From contig JAFFSR010000136.1 in NCBI GenBank assembly GCA_017163975.1, forward strand, positions 6,631,501 through 6,695,500: a stretch of 64,000 nt of DNA, written 5' to 3'. The notes under the pieces were generated by a model that saw only the letters and a program-made list of their open reading frames with translations, was not told the DNA's origin and made no database searches. How positions within the stretch are numbered: the stretch's first letter is position 1; the number at the start of each line of letters is the position of its first letter. The position numbers were made by a program, and so were the translations under genes. The DNA comes from Anastatus disparis. Its lineage: Eukaryota > Arthropoda > Insecta > Hymenoptera > Eupelmidae. This document shows, piece after piece, positions 39,829-52,887 of the stretch.

Positions 39829-41230
39829 ACTTATATTATTTGCAAAGCACCTCGTATACTTAACTTTCCTTTGGTATAGTTAAATGATCTTTTTTAATCT
39901 ACGATTTTTTGCATCCTTTTATTTTTCAGGATCTTACACGTTTCCCTTAACGAGAAAATCTCTTCCGTGCCATGAAGACCTTCGTTTGATTAAATCGATA
40001 AATTGAAAATTTATGAAATTGAACAGCAAAGTAATACAGTTTAAAAAGGTATACTTATATACGCTATCGATAAACATTCATTGTTAAGTTAGCCAGACTT
40101 AAAAAGTTAACGCTAGTTTGTCACGATATTGGAATCAAGAGCAACTATTGCATGTTACATGGCTCTTTTGTGCTCGATACGTGATTTTCCACAATATTTT
40201 CTACTCGAATGCATTGTGATTTCAAATGTAAATCGTGATCACGGCTCCTTTGCATTAACATTAAAACCTAACTGTTTTTATGTGCATAAGAAAAACATCA
40301 TTTTATGGATTTAATCTAATTAAATTAATGAGTTTCGTTTATACATTCATTATTTTCAATTAGTTGATTATTGGCTAATAATAGTGCTTTTATTCAATGG
40401 AATCCTTTTTTCTTTTCGCGCTATTGTATCCGTAATTTTCATATAAAGCGTATAAATGATAAAATTCAATTATTTAGTTTCCTCAAGAAACAATGAATTT
40501 ATGATTATTATTAAAAAGATTATCGGTAACAAATTTTTAATTCAAGAATAAAATCTATTAAATTTTATGAATAATTGGGTCAAAATTTTAATTTGAAGTC
40601 TGACATAGTCAAAATAAAAATAGATTTATACAACATTCTTTGTCAACTATTTTTTTTAAATTGAAAATCTAATTTTATATTGTTCTAAAGTTTTATGGTT
40701 TTTTTGTTCCTATTACATATGCAAAAAAGTCAATTGAAATCTAGCTTAGCACACACGGAAAGTTCTTTCAGCATGTAATATTTAAAGCTTGACTTAAGCC
40801 GCATAACAATCAGCTGTTCATCTATTATACACTTGACCAAAAGAATTGCCAGCCTCCTCAGCAGCACACGTTAAAACTCGTTTACGCGCTTTTGCACTCT
40901 TTGCTGTCGAAACTACAGCTTATAATCACTTCCGGTTGACCATAGCAAACTGCTTCATAGCTCAGTCGTTTAAACATATATATAGATACACGTTTGCTCA
41001 TGGTCTCGGTCCAGCGAGTCTAAGGTCAACAGCACCTTTGAATTTACCAACTATATATACATGTATATTCTTTATAAGCGGCGCGAGCGCGCGCGGGCGC
41101 AACCGTATTGCTTGGCTCTTGTGTGCTCCTGGCGCGCATAATAAATAACGAATAATAAAATCGCACTTAAAAAGATTCAAGTAGTATACTTGTGCCCGTT
41201 AGTCGCGGAATTAATCGAAGATGAGAAAGC

Positions 41231-41252
41231 GAGAGAGAGAGAGAGAGAGAGA
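41231..41252. repeat. GA microsatellite
   Basis: Uninterrupted GA dinucleotide run. Confidence 0.9.
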
Positions 41253-41721
41253 AAGAATAATAATGTACTACTCAAGTGGTCATGAGAAAGAAGAGATGCT
41301 AGTGGTGGATCGGTAAAGATTTGTGGTTGGTCTTTAGATTTTTATTAAAGTTGCCTGTGTAGGTTTATCTTTTCTTTCATTATTAGTTGTTTATCGAATG
41401 AAAAAGCGAATGAAAATATTTTACAGTGAATAATGCAAGTAGTACTGCTAACTTTCGCCAGACAATAGATACTTAATACTTGAAAAATTATCCGTTTTCA
41501 TTCCCAGAACGTAGTTATTTTAAGAGCTCGATATTTTATCAATCCTGCTATATTTAAACTAGATATTAATTTGTAAATTTATATCTAAAGAGTAAAATTT
41601 AACATAGTTATAATTATATATAAATAATTACATCTATGTTAAATATGTTTATGCATGCGTTTCAACAAATAAAAAAGAAATTTTAATTAAGAGTACTCTC
41701 TAATGAATTTATAACATTTGC

Positions 41722-41882
41722 TACCCTGGTAGAAAAGTGAGCATTAAAAATGGTGTGTATAAAAATTTGAGGTTATTAGTTATAAAAATGCCAAATAAAT
41801 GGCCAATAAATGTTAAAAAAAGCGTTTCCATTTCTACTGGCCAAAAAATGTTAAAAAAAACGTTTCAATTTCCACCAGGGTA
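41722..41882. mobile_element. Small MITE with CCCTGGTRGAAA terminal repeats
   Basis: The left end TACCCTGGTAGAAA and right end TTTCCACCAGGGTA are inverted repeats with one mismatch. The outer TA on each side fits a TA target duplication, so the element proper would be 41724-41880. Its right half is a tandem duplication of a 38-bp unit (41800-41837 and 41838-41875) beginning TGGCCAA. No coding capacity. Confidence 0.75.
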
Positions 41883-42040
41883 TTAAGTGCAATAACTAAA
41901 GTAGGAATGATTAACTTAAAAAATATTAATGTTTTAATATATATGTATAATTTTTTCGTATTCTCACAATAATTATTTCTTGATTTACTGTAGTCATATT
42001 TTTGTTAAGTAATTTGTGGATATTATTTACTAATATTATA

Positions 42041-42161
42041 CTTTACTAATATTTACTAAATATACTAATTTATATTTTGATGATGGGAAATTTTCACTAT
42101 ACTTAAGAAAATTTCCCATCATCAAAATATAAATTAGTATATTTAGTAAATATTAGTAAAG
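42041..42161. repeat. Perfect 55-bp inverted repeat with 11-nt spacer
   Basis: The left arm 42041-42095 (CTTTACTAATATTTACTAAA ... GGGAAATTTTC) is the exact reverse complement of 42107-42161. The spacer is ACTATACTTAA. A transcript from either strand would fold into a 55-bp hairpin without a mismatch. No target duplication or element ends are evident. Confidence 0.95.
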
Positions 42162-42894
42162 AATTTATTATTATAAAAATTAAAATATTGAATCATGACA
42201 TTGCTCTCAATACAACAGTCCATCCATTGCGATTGTTGTGTTTTCAACGTTACAGCATTATTCGACCGTAACTCATGAGCTCAATACGATGTTCAATCAG
42301 GAGGAGAAAAAAAAGAAAGAAAAAAGAAATGTAAAATAAGAAGAAAGAAACAAAGAGAGAAGGTGTTCGTCTCTCCCACGAGCTTTGCTTTAAGTGAATC
42401 AATTATGCCAACTAGTCTAAAACCTTTTAACCGCATCACGCTATACGAACAATGCAAATCGAATTATATACACCCTTTAAATTTTTCTTTATATTAATCT
42501 TTATAATATGTATATGTCTCAAGAAAGAAGCCGTAAGATATTGGTAAAAGTGGATTTAGTAGATTATAATACATTGATGCAGCCCGGTAAATCAATTTCA
42601 TAGATATTGTCAGATAAGGACGTTTATCAATAATTTTCTTTATTAAATATATTATTTTAAAAATTATCGATTTCTTATTGTGTTATTATTTATTGTCATA
42701 TTATAATTATTCTAATGTATAGAAAAAATTCATTAATTTTTAATCTTCGAACCTCGACAAACTATTGTTATCCAGAATCATCAATATCTTAACTTTTCTA
42801 ATTTGCCTTTTTTTTGCAAAAAAAAAAATCGCGTTGAACATGAAGCTTCCTAGCTCGTGTAACGTGAGAACTACCCTAATTAATCGTACATCAC

Positions 42895-42991
42895 GCATAT
42901 GTACATCCCGACTTATCTGAGCAAGCACAAAATAACGACTTCCGAAAAGTAGCAGAAGAATCTTCAAAAGCCTAGTTTTAAACTTTTTCAT
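42895..42991 (-). CDS. Candidate first coding exon (signal peptide) of the Kazal gene
   Basis: A minus-strand ATG at 42991-42989 with A at -3 opens a frame starting MKKFKTRLLKILLLLFG and continuing through SRYFVLAQISRDVHM. This is a basic N-region, a Leu-rich core and a possible cleavage after VLA, so it resembles a signal peptide, although SRY interrupts the hydrophobic core. A GT at 42894-42893 (ATGC/GTGATG) would end the exon in phase 1, the phase required by the exon at 38667, and would give an intron of about 4.2 kb. The donor is weak and other ATGs precede it, so this may be chance. A TATA-like stretch lies at 43068-43061. Confidence 0.33.
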
Positions 42992-43060
42992 TTCTCTCTT
43001 TCTTTTCTGTAATCAGTAACGAGGCATCTTTTCTTTTTCATTTCCTCATAGACGTCCCGC

Positions 43061-43068
43061 TATATAAT
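43061..43068 (-). promoter_or_regulatory. TATA-like box upstream of the candidate signal-peptide exon
   Basis: The minus strand reads GTATTATATAGCGGGAC, about 70 bp upstream of the ATG at 42991. No clear initiator is seen. This stands or falls with the candidate exon. Confidence 0.2.
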
Positions 43069-43300
43069 ACGTCGCGACTTGCCGAAGGAAGACCGTAAGC
43101 CTTTTATAAACATCCACGCGAGAAAATTTACTATATATCTATATATGCTTCTCTCTCTCTCCCTTATAGCGGTAAGCCTTCTCTAGCATGATTTATGCTC
43201 GTTAGAGTGGCGTGCGCGCGCGAGTGCCGTCCGTTTCGAGCGCGTGACAACTCTCATCGTCCAATTATCGTAATTGAAGCGAATTATGACGATCTTTGAG

Positions 43301-43320
43301 TCTCTCTCTCTCTCTCTCTC
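43301..43320. repeat. TC microsatellite beside TATATATAGAG
   Basis: An uninterrupted TC run is followed by TTATATATAGAGAAAGGGTGAGTAAGG. The neighbouring 43140-43260 is G+C-rich (GTGCGCGCGCGAGTGCC), so this may be a regulatory patch. Confidence 0.85.
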
Positions 43321-43736
43321 TTATATATAGAGAAAGGGTGAGTAAGGAGATGAAAGATTGTTGTTTGAACTTCGAGATTTAATATAGTCTTTAACAGAAG
43401 ATGACTTTAAAAGCCTGACGTGCATTTTAAAGGAGCTTGTTCAAAAGACAATGAGCTGGATATGTCGTACGCTGACAAGTATTGCAGTTTTCATTAAAGT
43501 TATATCAAGGAGGTCAATTCGAGATATTTGAATTATCAATATTTCCTTTATTGTAGTTGACTTTAATTAACGTTTTATATATTATGCAATAACAACAAAA
43601 TTTAAGGTTTGCGTCTTTTTAGGGCAAACTTTCTATCCAAATTATTGCCTATTTATTTTAAATGGTGAATTTTTTTTTTATGGGATTTATGGCGATACCA
43701 ATAGATTTTTTTTAATAAAAATCTAATAGAACCATT

Positions 43737-43943
43737 GTTATAAGAATACATGACATTTCACTAAATAGTATGAAATATTTTAAATTATAACCATTATAAT
43801 GATAACGATATTTCGTACGTATTCAAAAGTGATTAATTAAGTTATAGCGATGGCCCTTTCGAATGTGTGAAATATTGTTATTATAATAGTTATAATTTAA
43901 AATATCGCGTGCTATTTAGTGAAATCACATACATTTTTATAAC
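43737..43943. repeat. Diverged foldback element, arms about 90 bp
   Basis: The left arm 43737-43829 and right arm 43856-43943 are reverse complements with scattered differences. Long identical blocks include ATTTCACTAAATAG and ATATTTTAAATTATAAC. The loop is about 26 bp. It looks like an aged foldback MITE; no certain target duplication is seen. Confidence 0.75.
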
Positions 43944-46900
43944 CGTAATATATTTTAAATATTGCATTAAAATCATTATAATCTTTTGATCTCTTAGATT
44001 AGGAATAAAATTAATAATCAAAAGAAATTTAACATCTCAACTTATTAGAAAAAGATCAATAACCCATACCATTAAATCAATAGATAATCACAGGATAGTA
44101 GACAACTATGTTGGATATAAAAAGATCATCGATCATCAGTACTCCAAAAAGAATGCCCTACAGATATATGTAAATTCTTTGCTCGTATAAATGGTCCATG
44201 TTGAACAATTCGCAAATCTACCAATGTACAAAAAATTGAAGACGAAAAACGACCTCCCAGTTCGTACGAAATATCTTTCCTTCATCTCATCTTGCCAACT
44301 TTTTACTAACACGGTTTTTTTTCTTTTAATCTTTTATACCCATAACACTTGCTTTTTCATGCTTTAATACAGCGGCTGCTCTTGATTCTTTTCTTTTTTT
44401 TAATCTCCTAACCGTTCCACGTTCATTTGTTTCTATTTATGGTTTACAGAATCTTTCTTGTTTCTAATTACAATTGTTTGTACCCGACAAGTAGTATATA
44501 GTCCGTTGTTGTTTTTTCCTTTATATATATATATCTATATATTTTTTATATATTTTTCTAGTTTTTTTAACGGCTTTCGGATTGATGCTATAGAACTCGA
44601 ATGCGATTCGATATATCCGTTAGATCAAAAGAAACTTCATCCTGTAGATAGACGATGAGCAGCATTGACAGGTGATCGCGTTAAACGTGAACGCGCTTAT
44701 ACTCTACTATGAAACCCTCTTTCTCTCTCCCTCACTCTCGTGAAATCTCGATTCTATGAGATTCCCACGAAATTGATATGGCTCTCTCTTGCTCTTTCTC
44801 AGTCCTTTTTTTTCACAGGTCGGTAGGTTTTAGTTATTGCTTAGAAAGTGTATACTTTGAAATAATGGTAGAAGCTTTTTTGTTCCTTTTAATTTTTTTG
44901 TCCTTAGATAAATTTAAGATTTTATGTATGTTTTAATGGTTTGCATGTTTTTTTTCCTTTTTTATATATAGTGCTATGAAAGCAAGTTATGTTTAAAATC
45001 TTGTAAATGACTAATAGAAGCAAATTGATTTAACGTTACGCAGGTATTAGAAATATTAATAATTACAGATAGAAAAAAAGAATTTTTTTTTTGTTTTGAG
45101 AAATTGATTTTAATGTTATGTAATTAAAATCCGTTATGGTATTTTGGATGAAATGTAAGTATTTCAAGATTGGTGAAGCTTTGAAAACGAGAACAGTTAG
45201 CCCAGGTAATTTACGGTTCCGAACCTGGCGATTTATTATGTACCGTTCGCATAATTTAGAAACATATATATAGTTATATATACGTGGATACGTTTACACG
45301 TGGAAACTTGACGAAATTGTTCATTCCATCTCTAGGAATTCCGATCGTCGCACATTTCGTATATCTTAAATGAATATCAATATGTTTCTTTTATTTCTTC
45401 TTCTTTATTTTTTTCTTGATCAAGTATTTTGAAATCGATCTCCGATCGGCAAAGAACTGTATCTGCATACACAGTGATCAATGAAATGGAATTAGTGAAT
45501 AAAACCACTTTTATATATATAAATTGTTCTTCCAGTTAAATTTAAGAATCGCATAAATTTTATGAAACACTAAATGAATTTTTAAAATTTGTTTATGAAT
45601 TAAAAAGAATGATATTTATGAATAGCATCAAATTTATTTGTAATAGTATTAAATTAAAATCATGTTATCTTTTTTTTTATGATTTCATACATTTTTTGTT
45701 ATATTAGTTTTTGTTGCATTAAGTGATTTACTGCATCTTTTAAAAGTTTTGCGGTTTTTTAAAAAAGTGCAGCCATAAAAATGTAATTTTTACACCTGTT
45801 ACAAGTCGATTAAGAAAAAAAGAAAAAGAGAGTTCGGAGCTATTATATAGTTTACGAACGCAATATTCTAAAATAACGGCATATAATTTACTTAAATTTT
45901 GTATAAATCGTATTTTGAGTATTTCTCATTACCTATTTGTTACATTTTATTATGTAATTAATAAAAAAATATAAATGATTTGATTAATCGACATCATTTA
46001 ATTGTTCGATTATTATTTTAATTAAAACTTATATTTTTGTTTTTAACATTAAACACCGCTATAAACATATTTTAAAATAACAAAGCCTTAAATAACATAT
46101 ATTAAAAAAAAAAGAAATAAAGAGCGAATGAAAAGACGAACAAATCAATTACAATTTAAAGCACACATAAACTCCTTGAAAACTAACTGATATTTTCTCT
46201 GAAAATACAGTCAAGCATTGCACTTGATAAAAAGGGCCGCTTGCTGGCAAAAGCTGTCGGTCCTTCAAATCAACGAGCGCAAATCAGTTATCCTAACAAG
46301 GAATCGTTCAAGTGTAATTGCATACAGAAATACACACGTACACAGAGGCGCATACGTTGCAATGGAAAAGCAAATACACGTCACACACGTTCAACAGCCG
46401 GACTTGACGGATTATCGACAAGGGTTTGACTATGCTTGCGTTATCCATTAAGTGCTCGTTTCTACTCTCTTCTCTTTACATATATATTCCTTTTCCTTAT
46501 AACTCTTGATACGATTGTAATGTTAAAAGGCTTCCCCTTTTATGCATATGCATATGTTGATTTATACTGCATTTTCTGAGCTAGGCCAATCGATCGATCA
46601 TTATTTCAAAACAAAGACTTTCTATTCATTTACTGTTATACAACCGTTCATTATTATTTTTACTTTTTTATAAATACATATTTTTTTTTTATTTTTTCAT
46701 TAATCAAAGTATTATAGAAAGATAAAATAAAATTTTATAATATTTCCATATAAAAGTAAGTAAATTGTAATTGATATTATAAAAAATGATAGTTTTTATA
46801 CAAATCAATCATGTTGCATATTATATGTCTCAATGAAAATTCAATAATTTAATAATAACTGACAGTGATTCTATTAGTATCAGTGATGAAGCTTAACAAG

Positions 46901-49900
46901 CAGCAAACTTATCGTCAAGCCTTTAATTAACCCTTTCTCTCAATGCATTTGACGTGTAGACGTAATTCATTAGAGAGGAAACAAGGTCGTACATTTAATC
47001 ATTGGATTTGTTTAAATTGTATTCTCTCAGACTAATTTTATTAAATAAATGTTTTCAATTAAAATTTTCATTTATTTTAATTTTTAATTAAAACTACAAC
47101 TGTTTTCGAATTCAATCAATCTTTGTTTCATAATAATAAAAATTTATGCCCAGATATTTTTCATATTATATTTTTATATTAAAAATTTCAAAAAAAACAA
47201 TATTTCATAACTTTTTGTCGTATAGCGAATAATTTTGACTATGATTTTTTGCAACGTTCCATAATTTTCACTATGACGTTTTCGTACGATTTTTAGAATA
47301 ACATACCAATAAATAAAAAAAAAGTTTCAAGGCTTACAATTTTGGTGCATTATTACAAGGTTTTATTAAATTTCATCAGAATTTCCATACAAAAGAAATG
47401 CAAATTTCTTTATGTTTAACAATTCAACAAGAATCATTTAAATTAAATTCGGCAATTTAAATTGGATGAAATATTACAAATGTCTGACTACAATGTCAGG
47501 AATATTTAAAAATCACTAACATACTTATATCATTCGTCTATTTGACATGTCGTCAAGTACGGTTTAACGGCTGCGTAAAATTTTCGAGCATGAGTTATCA
47601 GCACAAATTAGCATTCCCTGCCGATCGAACCAGTTTCTTGTAACAATAAAAAAAAGAAGAAAAAAAACTAAACAACGAATCCTCATACTTAAAACTACTC
47701 AGAGATGCATGAGCGAACACGTAAAAAATGGTTCATGTAGTTAAGGCTAGCCACACCTATACGCTTCATTCGAGGAAGCAAAAGTAATGGCTTTAAAGAG
47801 AAAGCGTATAAGTTTAACATCATAAGATATAACCGTATATACTTTCAGTGATAATGACCTTTTTTTTCTATAAATCATTTGTTCGATTGAGGTGTATATC
47901 AGTTTTCAGTGATTATATGGCGTTAAAGAAAAAATAACGCTAAATGTAAGTTGCTTAAGCGTGAATGAGCACGTTTAAGAGAAAGAGAGAGGTGAAAATT
48001 ATACTTGAATGAGTAACTCGATATATAGAGAATGTTTGTGAGAGGTTATATTTTCCTTTGCGTTCACTGTCGAGGATACATAAATGACCTCGACCTAGAC
48101 CTCACCTCCATACCTACTTACCGAGAGTAATATGACTTCGTTATATACTTATTCAATTACGATGCATGGAGAAATGCATATGGAGATATTTGCTACGGTT
48201 TTTCGGCGATGTTTTTTATTTGAAACAATCGATTATGTAACAAACAAGTGATACAGCGTTTAATTATATAAAAACCTATTTAATTGGAGTAGTACATAGC
48301 TATGAAAAATTTTATTGTTATGAATCATCTAAGCCGATTAACAACTATTTTTGAATTTTTTTAAGTAGTTGAATTTATAAGTGTTGTAACATCTTAAAGT
48401 TTCTTTGAGTGATGTCATGTCGACTAATTATCAAAAGATCCCGCTAATCCACATAATGTTATGAAATGTTTGAAAAACTGTATCTTTATTTCTAAACATA
48501 TACACAAAATTTTTAATGTCCACTAAGCAATTACGCTATTTCTATATGCAATTAACTCAATATCAATAACTGATCCATTGTTTTGATAATTATTCAATCA
48601 AACATTGTTTCATAAGCGATTAGCTAAATATGCTCTACTGTATCTAATCATATTACATTATGAACAATGTTACAAACATTAATCTACTTGCATTTCCTAG
48701 TCTATCAAATATATTTCTGCTGCAATCTAATTTTATGCGGGTCTTATATTACTGGACTTATATTGCTCATGATATTACGTCATATCTATCTTAGCATTTT
48801 CACCCTTTCCATTTTATCCGAATGGTCCAAGTACTAGTCTGTAGAATTATAGTTTAATTAAAATTTTTTATTAATTTATATTCATATGTACTTTCTTCCA
48901 TCCCTAGTTCCTTATTAATTTGACTAAATTTATTCATCCAAAAAGGTTTTTAATTAAAATCAATATCTCTAAAAATTTAGTTTGTAATTATGATTTTTAA
49001 TTAATGAAGAAAAAGCTAAACTGAACTTTTGATGATCATTAATAAAACTTGTATATTTCCAATTTAAAATTGATCCATACATCTCAATATCGCATGGATT
49101 TAACTTTCCCGAATAATTATTCTAATAGATAGTTTTCTACACGTTAACTAGAACACATTTCGCATAACATTACCAAGATTGCAAACTAAAAGCATCATAA
49201 CCATAATAAATTTCTCTAACAATCAGTTTTCCGATAATTTTAAAAATTCTTAAATCGATAGACGCGTTAAAATGAAAAAAAGGTAAAAAAACAACTTGTG
49301 AAAAGTAGAACTACAGTAGATCGGAGAAATCTTTGATAGTCCAACAAGTTAAGAATAACGATAGTTTCCCTGTTAACGACTTATCGTCTCGTCGTCCACA
49401 ATCTATGATTAAATTCTAAAAAGTTATTTTTTTTATGTTTTCTTTCTTTTCTTTTTCATTTTATTATGGAAAAATGCGGACACACATCGACCTTGAAAGT
49501 AAATACTCGAAAGCATTATTTCTTATTTTACGAAGTATAGAAATGTAAAAGAGAAATCATCAAAAACGATTAACTTCGAAGAAAACTCGTAAAAGGTTGA
49601 TTTTACACTTTACGGATATACGTATGCATGCAACTGTATAATATGCTCGGATGATTGGATAAGTAAAGGTTAACGTTAGCTATTTGGATTAACAGCCGTT
49701 CGAAGGAGAAACTTAAGCGCGATATGCCGACGAAAGGATTTGATTGATATGTTCTCGTTTTTTCTTTTTTTTATTATTATTTTTGAAATGCTAAGATTAC
49801 TTTGCTACTTTCTCAAGCAAATGTCATTTTCTAACGTTCCTTTTACGCTTTTGAAAGTAGTTTGGTTATTGTAATTAGTTTAACATTTTTTTAATACAAA

Positions 49901-51581
49901 AAATACAAAATTAAAAAAGTGCCATTTTTATATTTCTCAAAACGTAATTTACCGTTAGGAAATCGGCAAATATTAAATAGTTTAAATATTGGAATTCGTA
50001 GATTGCAAATAGAATTTTGAGCAAAGCATGTGTGACTTGCGCGACTAAGAAGGTCATACTTTCTTATCTTGCAATGTTCATATATGCAAAACGGTCGGGA
50101 GAACGTGAGCCGGTTTTCAAAATTTAAAACTTTGTTTCATACCTATTTTAACATTGTTAAGAAAAATACCGTTTTTTTCGTAAATTTAAAATTTTTACAT
50201 TGTTTATTCACGTGTTAAATTGTGTATTTAAATTAAGCAGGAAGTTTAAAAATTGTATTCTGATATTTACTCAGAAAAAAGGTAAACTTCATTCATTCGA
50301 GTCTTGAAGATTATTGTTAATTTAAAAGTATTTGTTTATCGAACTAATTTTATTTTAAGTTAAGATCGTTCATTTTGAACGAATAGATCCTTTTCACAAG
50401 TGTGGAGAGTTTGTGATGAAAAAGTTTACAGCTTATAAAATACGATACAACCATAAAAATAAGATCCTTAAGATACTTTCATTTTCAAATGAAACTAAAT
50501 CGGCTTTAAAGAATTTTTAGTATTTTCTACTCTACTTAACAGAAATGATATCGATTATCGATAACCGATCAAAGTATATGAAAAGCATCATTTAATCTGA
50601 TCTTAAGCTCCGTCCTATATATTTGTGAGAAAAAAATGTAACTTTCCATAAAAATAATCCCGATTGTAGACAAGATATTTTTCAGTAAGTTCATAAATAT
50701 CGTATCGCAGTATAAAAGTTTACGAGCAGTCATGATTCTTATTCAGTTAAAGTTTCAGGATTGAAAATAAAAAATAAATTCAATACGGATAAACTAAACG
50801 TTAATTTAATAATTATAAACAATATTACATTCGTACTTTCTGTTAATAAATTATTGTTTTTCACTTAAAATCTGACGTTTATCTTTGACATGTTAATATT
50901 ATCCTGTCAGGAATGACTGACAAACTTTACTAAATCACACAGTTCTTGTACTAAACGCATAACGCATGTCTATTCACGGCTTCGAGCAAAGAAAGTTGCA
51001 TATACGTTGTATGGAGTATTTAACCGTGTGTATAAGAGAGAAAAAAAAGGGCGCGCGTGCTTGTCTTTCCACTTAAAATTCAGCGTCCCTCTCACACGCA
51101 GCTTAGTGTGTACGTATATATAGATTCTTTTATACATCTTCACTGGGTCTTGAGGTCAGCGAAGTAAGTCAATGGCCCCGGCAATTCACCGATATATCAG
51201 TGATCGAACAACAATTCTCAATTGCAAGGCAAGATAAATAAGCGCGAAACACTGTGTATAGTCGGTAACTTGAGAAAACGAATAAATTTGAATATTTTTG
51301 AATTTTCAACATTAGAATTTGAATGCACTTTACTATTGTTTCGATTTTGTAAAGCTTAAACGGAACGTGTTATGTGTTCTACTTGTTATCAGTGATAATG
51401 ATTCCATTATTCAGAAAACTGTTAATTGAGATTTCTTAAATTATTCATTTATTTCAAAATTCAATAATTAATTAGTGTTAAAAAAAAGTTTTTTAAATAA
51501 AATTATAGAAACATTTTAAAGAATAAAAAGTTAAAGTTTATGAACAATAATAAACATTATGTCATTATTTATTTATTTTTT
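43944..51581. other. Noncoding stretch, no gene firmly supported
   Basis: AT-rich DNA with patches of higher complexity at about 44200-44820, 46190-46450, 47540-47780, 49620-49760 and 50930-51240. A 28-codon run ending in a stop at 44658 (NGFRIDAIELECDSIYPLDQ and onward), after an acceptor-like TTTTTCTAG, is coding-like but has no family match. An imperfect 41-nt hairpin is at 46937-46977 and an inverted repeat CCAGGT/ACCTGG at about 45200. Confidence 0.5.
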
Positions 51582-51774
51582 TAATTTTATTTAACGTCGC
51601 TGTATTTATGCTAGATTGCGATGTTGATTAGCGACGGAGGTCATCTGTGTGTTTGTGAACAAAGCACATGCAAAGGACAGTGGTGCTTGCATAAATTGGC
51701 CGAGAACGGGATTCGAACTCGAGACCTCAAGATTATGAATCCATCACGCTACCGACTGAGCCACTGATGACCTC
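51582..51774 (-). mobile_element. tRNA-derived SINE, copy 3
   Basis: Minus-strand copy. It starts GAGGTCATCAGTGGCTCAGTC, with box B-like GAGTTCGAATCCCG. The body contains ACACAGATGACCTCCGTCGC and ends GACGTTAAATAAAATTAAAA at its 3' end. The anticodon position reads CAT. Together with the other copies it defines the family consensus. Confidence 0.87.
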
Positions 51775-52887
51775 TAATAAAAAAAATTTATTAAACGTAA
51801 TTGAATCGAATAAAAAGACAATAAATGTTAAAATAAAATAAAAAGAAAATTGGAAAACAATGAAATCATTACTAAAAAGATAGAAATTATGAATGAACTA
51901 ATATGAAAATAAAAGTGAAGCTGATCGAAAAATTATTGTATATTTAATATTATAAAACGATTGCTAAGGCAGTAACTATTTAATACAATGATTTTAAATA
52001 TTTTCTAAATCTATAATAACTTTATTTTTCTAAATAAACATTATTATACTTTTTCTTTTACGACTATATCTTAAATCTCAAGTAAAACATATCTTTTCTC
52101 TTTTCACACCTACTTAGTAATAATGTTGATACTGACGTATCTGGCTACTTTAAAGCTGTACCCCGCCTTACATATTCGTTATCATTTCCATCAAGAATCA
52201 TCAGTCATTGATAATCTACACTTTGGTGGGCGTTTAAACGTTTCAAGTATTATGTTAGTAGGCATTACTTATCACTTTTTATAATGTACATTTACATATT
52301 TTACTGTTATAATGCTTTTCATCTTTAAAAAGAAAGTAAGTTTAAAGTAAGTTGGTTATACGTTATTCTTTATTCGTAATATTATATTATAGATATTTGA
52401 AATATTGAGAATTATTTTACCAAAATAGAGCAGCGTGCTGAAATTAACAATTTTTAGTTGAATTTTTTTATTTCTGCTATATTAATTTTAATGTAATTTA
52501 TAGTTTATAATCTGCGGAAATTTTAACGAAGTTTTAGAATCTTATGAATACTGTATAATTATGAAATGCTTTCTCAATTAAAAAATTCACGTCAACATAA
52601 ATTAGCAATAGCTATTTTTTTAATTCAAGCTTTCCTAAACCTATGAATCTCTATACAGTTATATATTTTTTACATAGTGAATGGTTTAGTTTTACGTATA
52701 ATATATAAATTTAATTTTTACAATTTAGGAAGAATTTGCATATTACTTTGATGATATTTATATCGCATAGGGCTAGTATTGGATTAATATTACATATTAC
52801 ATGGTGGAAACATATTAAGTTTTATAGTTCCTGATTCGAAAAAGCGCTCACACATATCATTTTTATATTAAATTTTATTAAAGGCAA
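51775..52887. other. AT-rich noncoding DNA
   Basis: No coding exon, RNA or element ends were recognised. It separates the SINE from the decayed coding region. Confidence 0.5.

Larger units (their letters stand above)
38668..41721. other. 5' flank or first intron of the Kazal gene
   Basis: No further Kazal exon is visible upstream of 38667. A short perfect inverted repeat lies at 39766-39828. A G+C-rich patch at about 40840-41150 includes GGCGCGAGCGCGCGCGGGCG near 41080. A GA microsatellite is at 41231-41252. Open frames in the patch have no recognisable domain. Confidence 0.5.

Noticed and set aside
40846..41148. 100-codon plus frame and a 60-codon minus frame
   Set aside because: They are opposite readings of a G+C-rich island with GCGCGC runs, with no domain on either strand.
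46218..46451. Two overlapping frames in a less AT-rich patch
   Set aside because: Both are open simply because local G+C is higher; neither starts at ATG with support nor shows a domain, so a regulatory patch is as likely.
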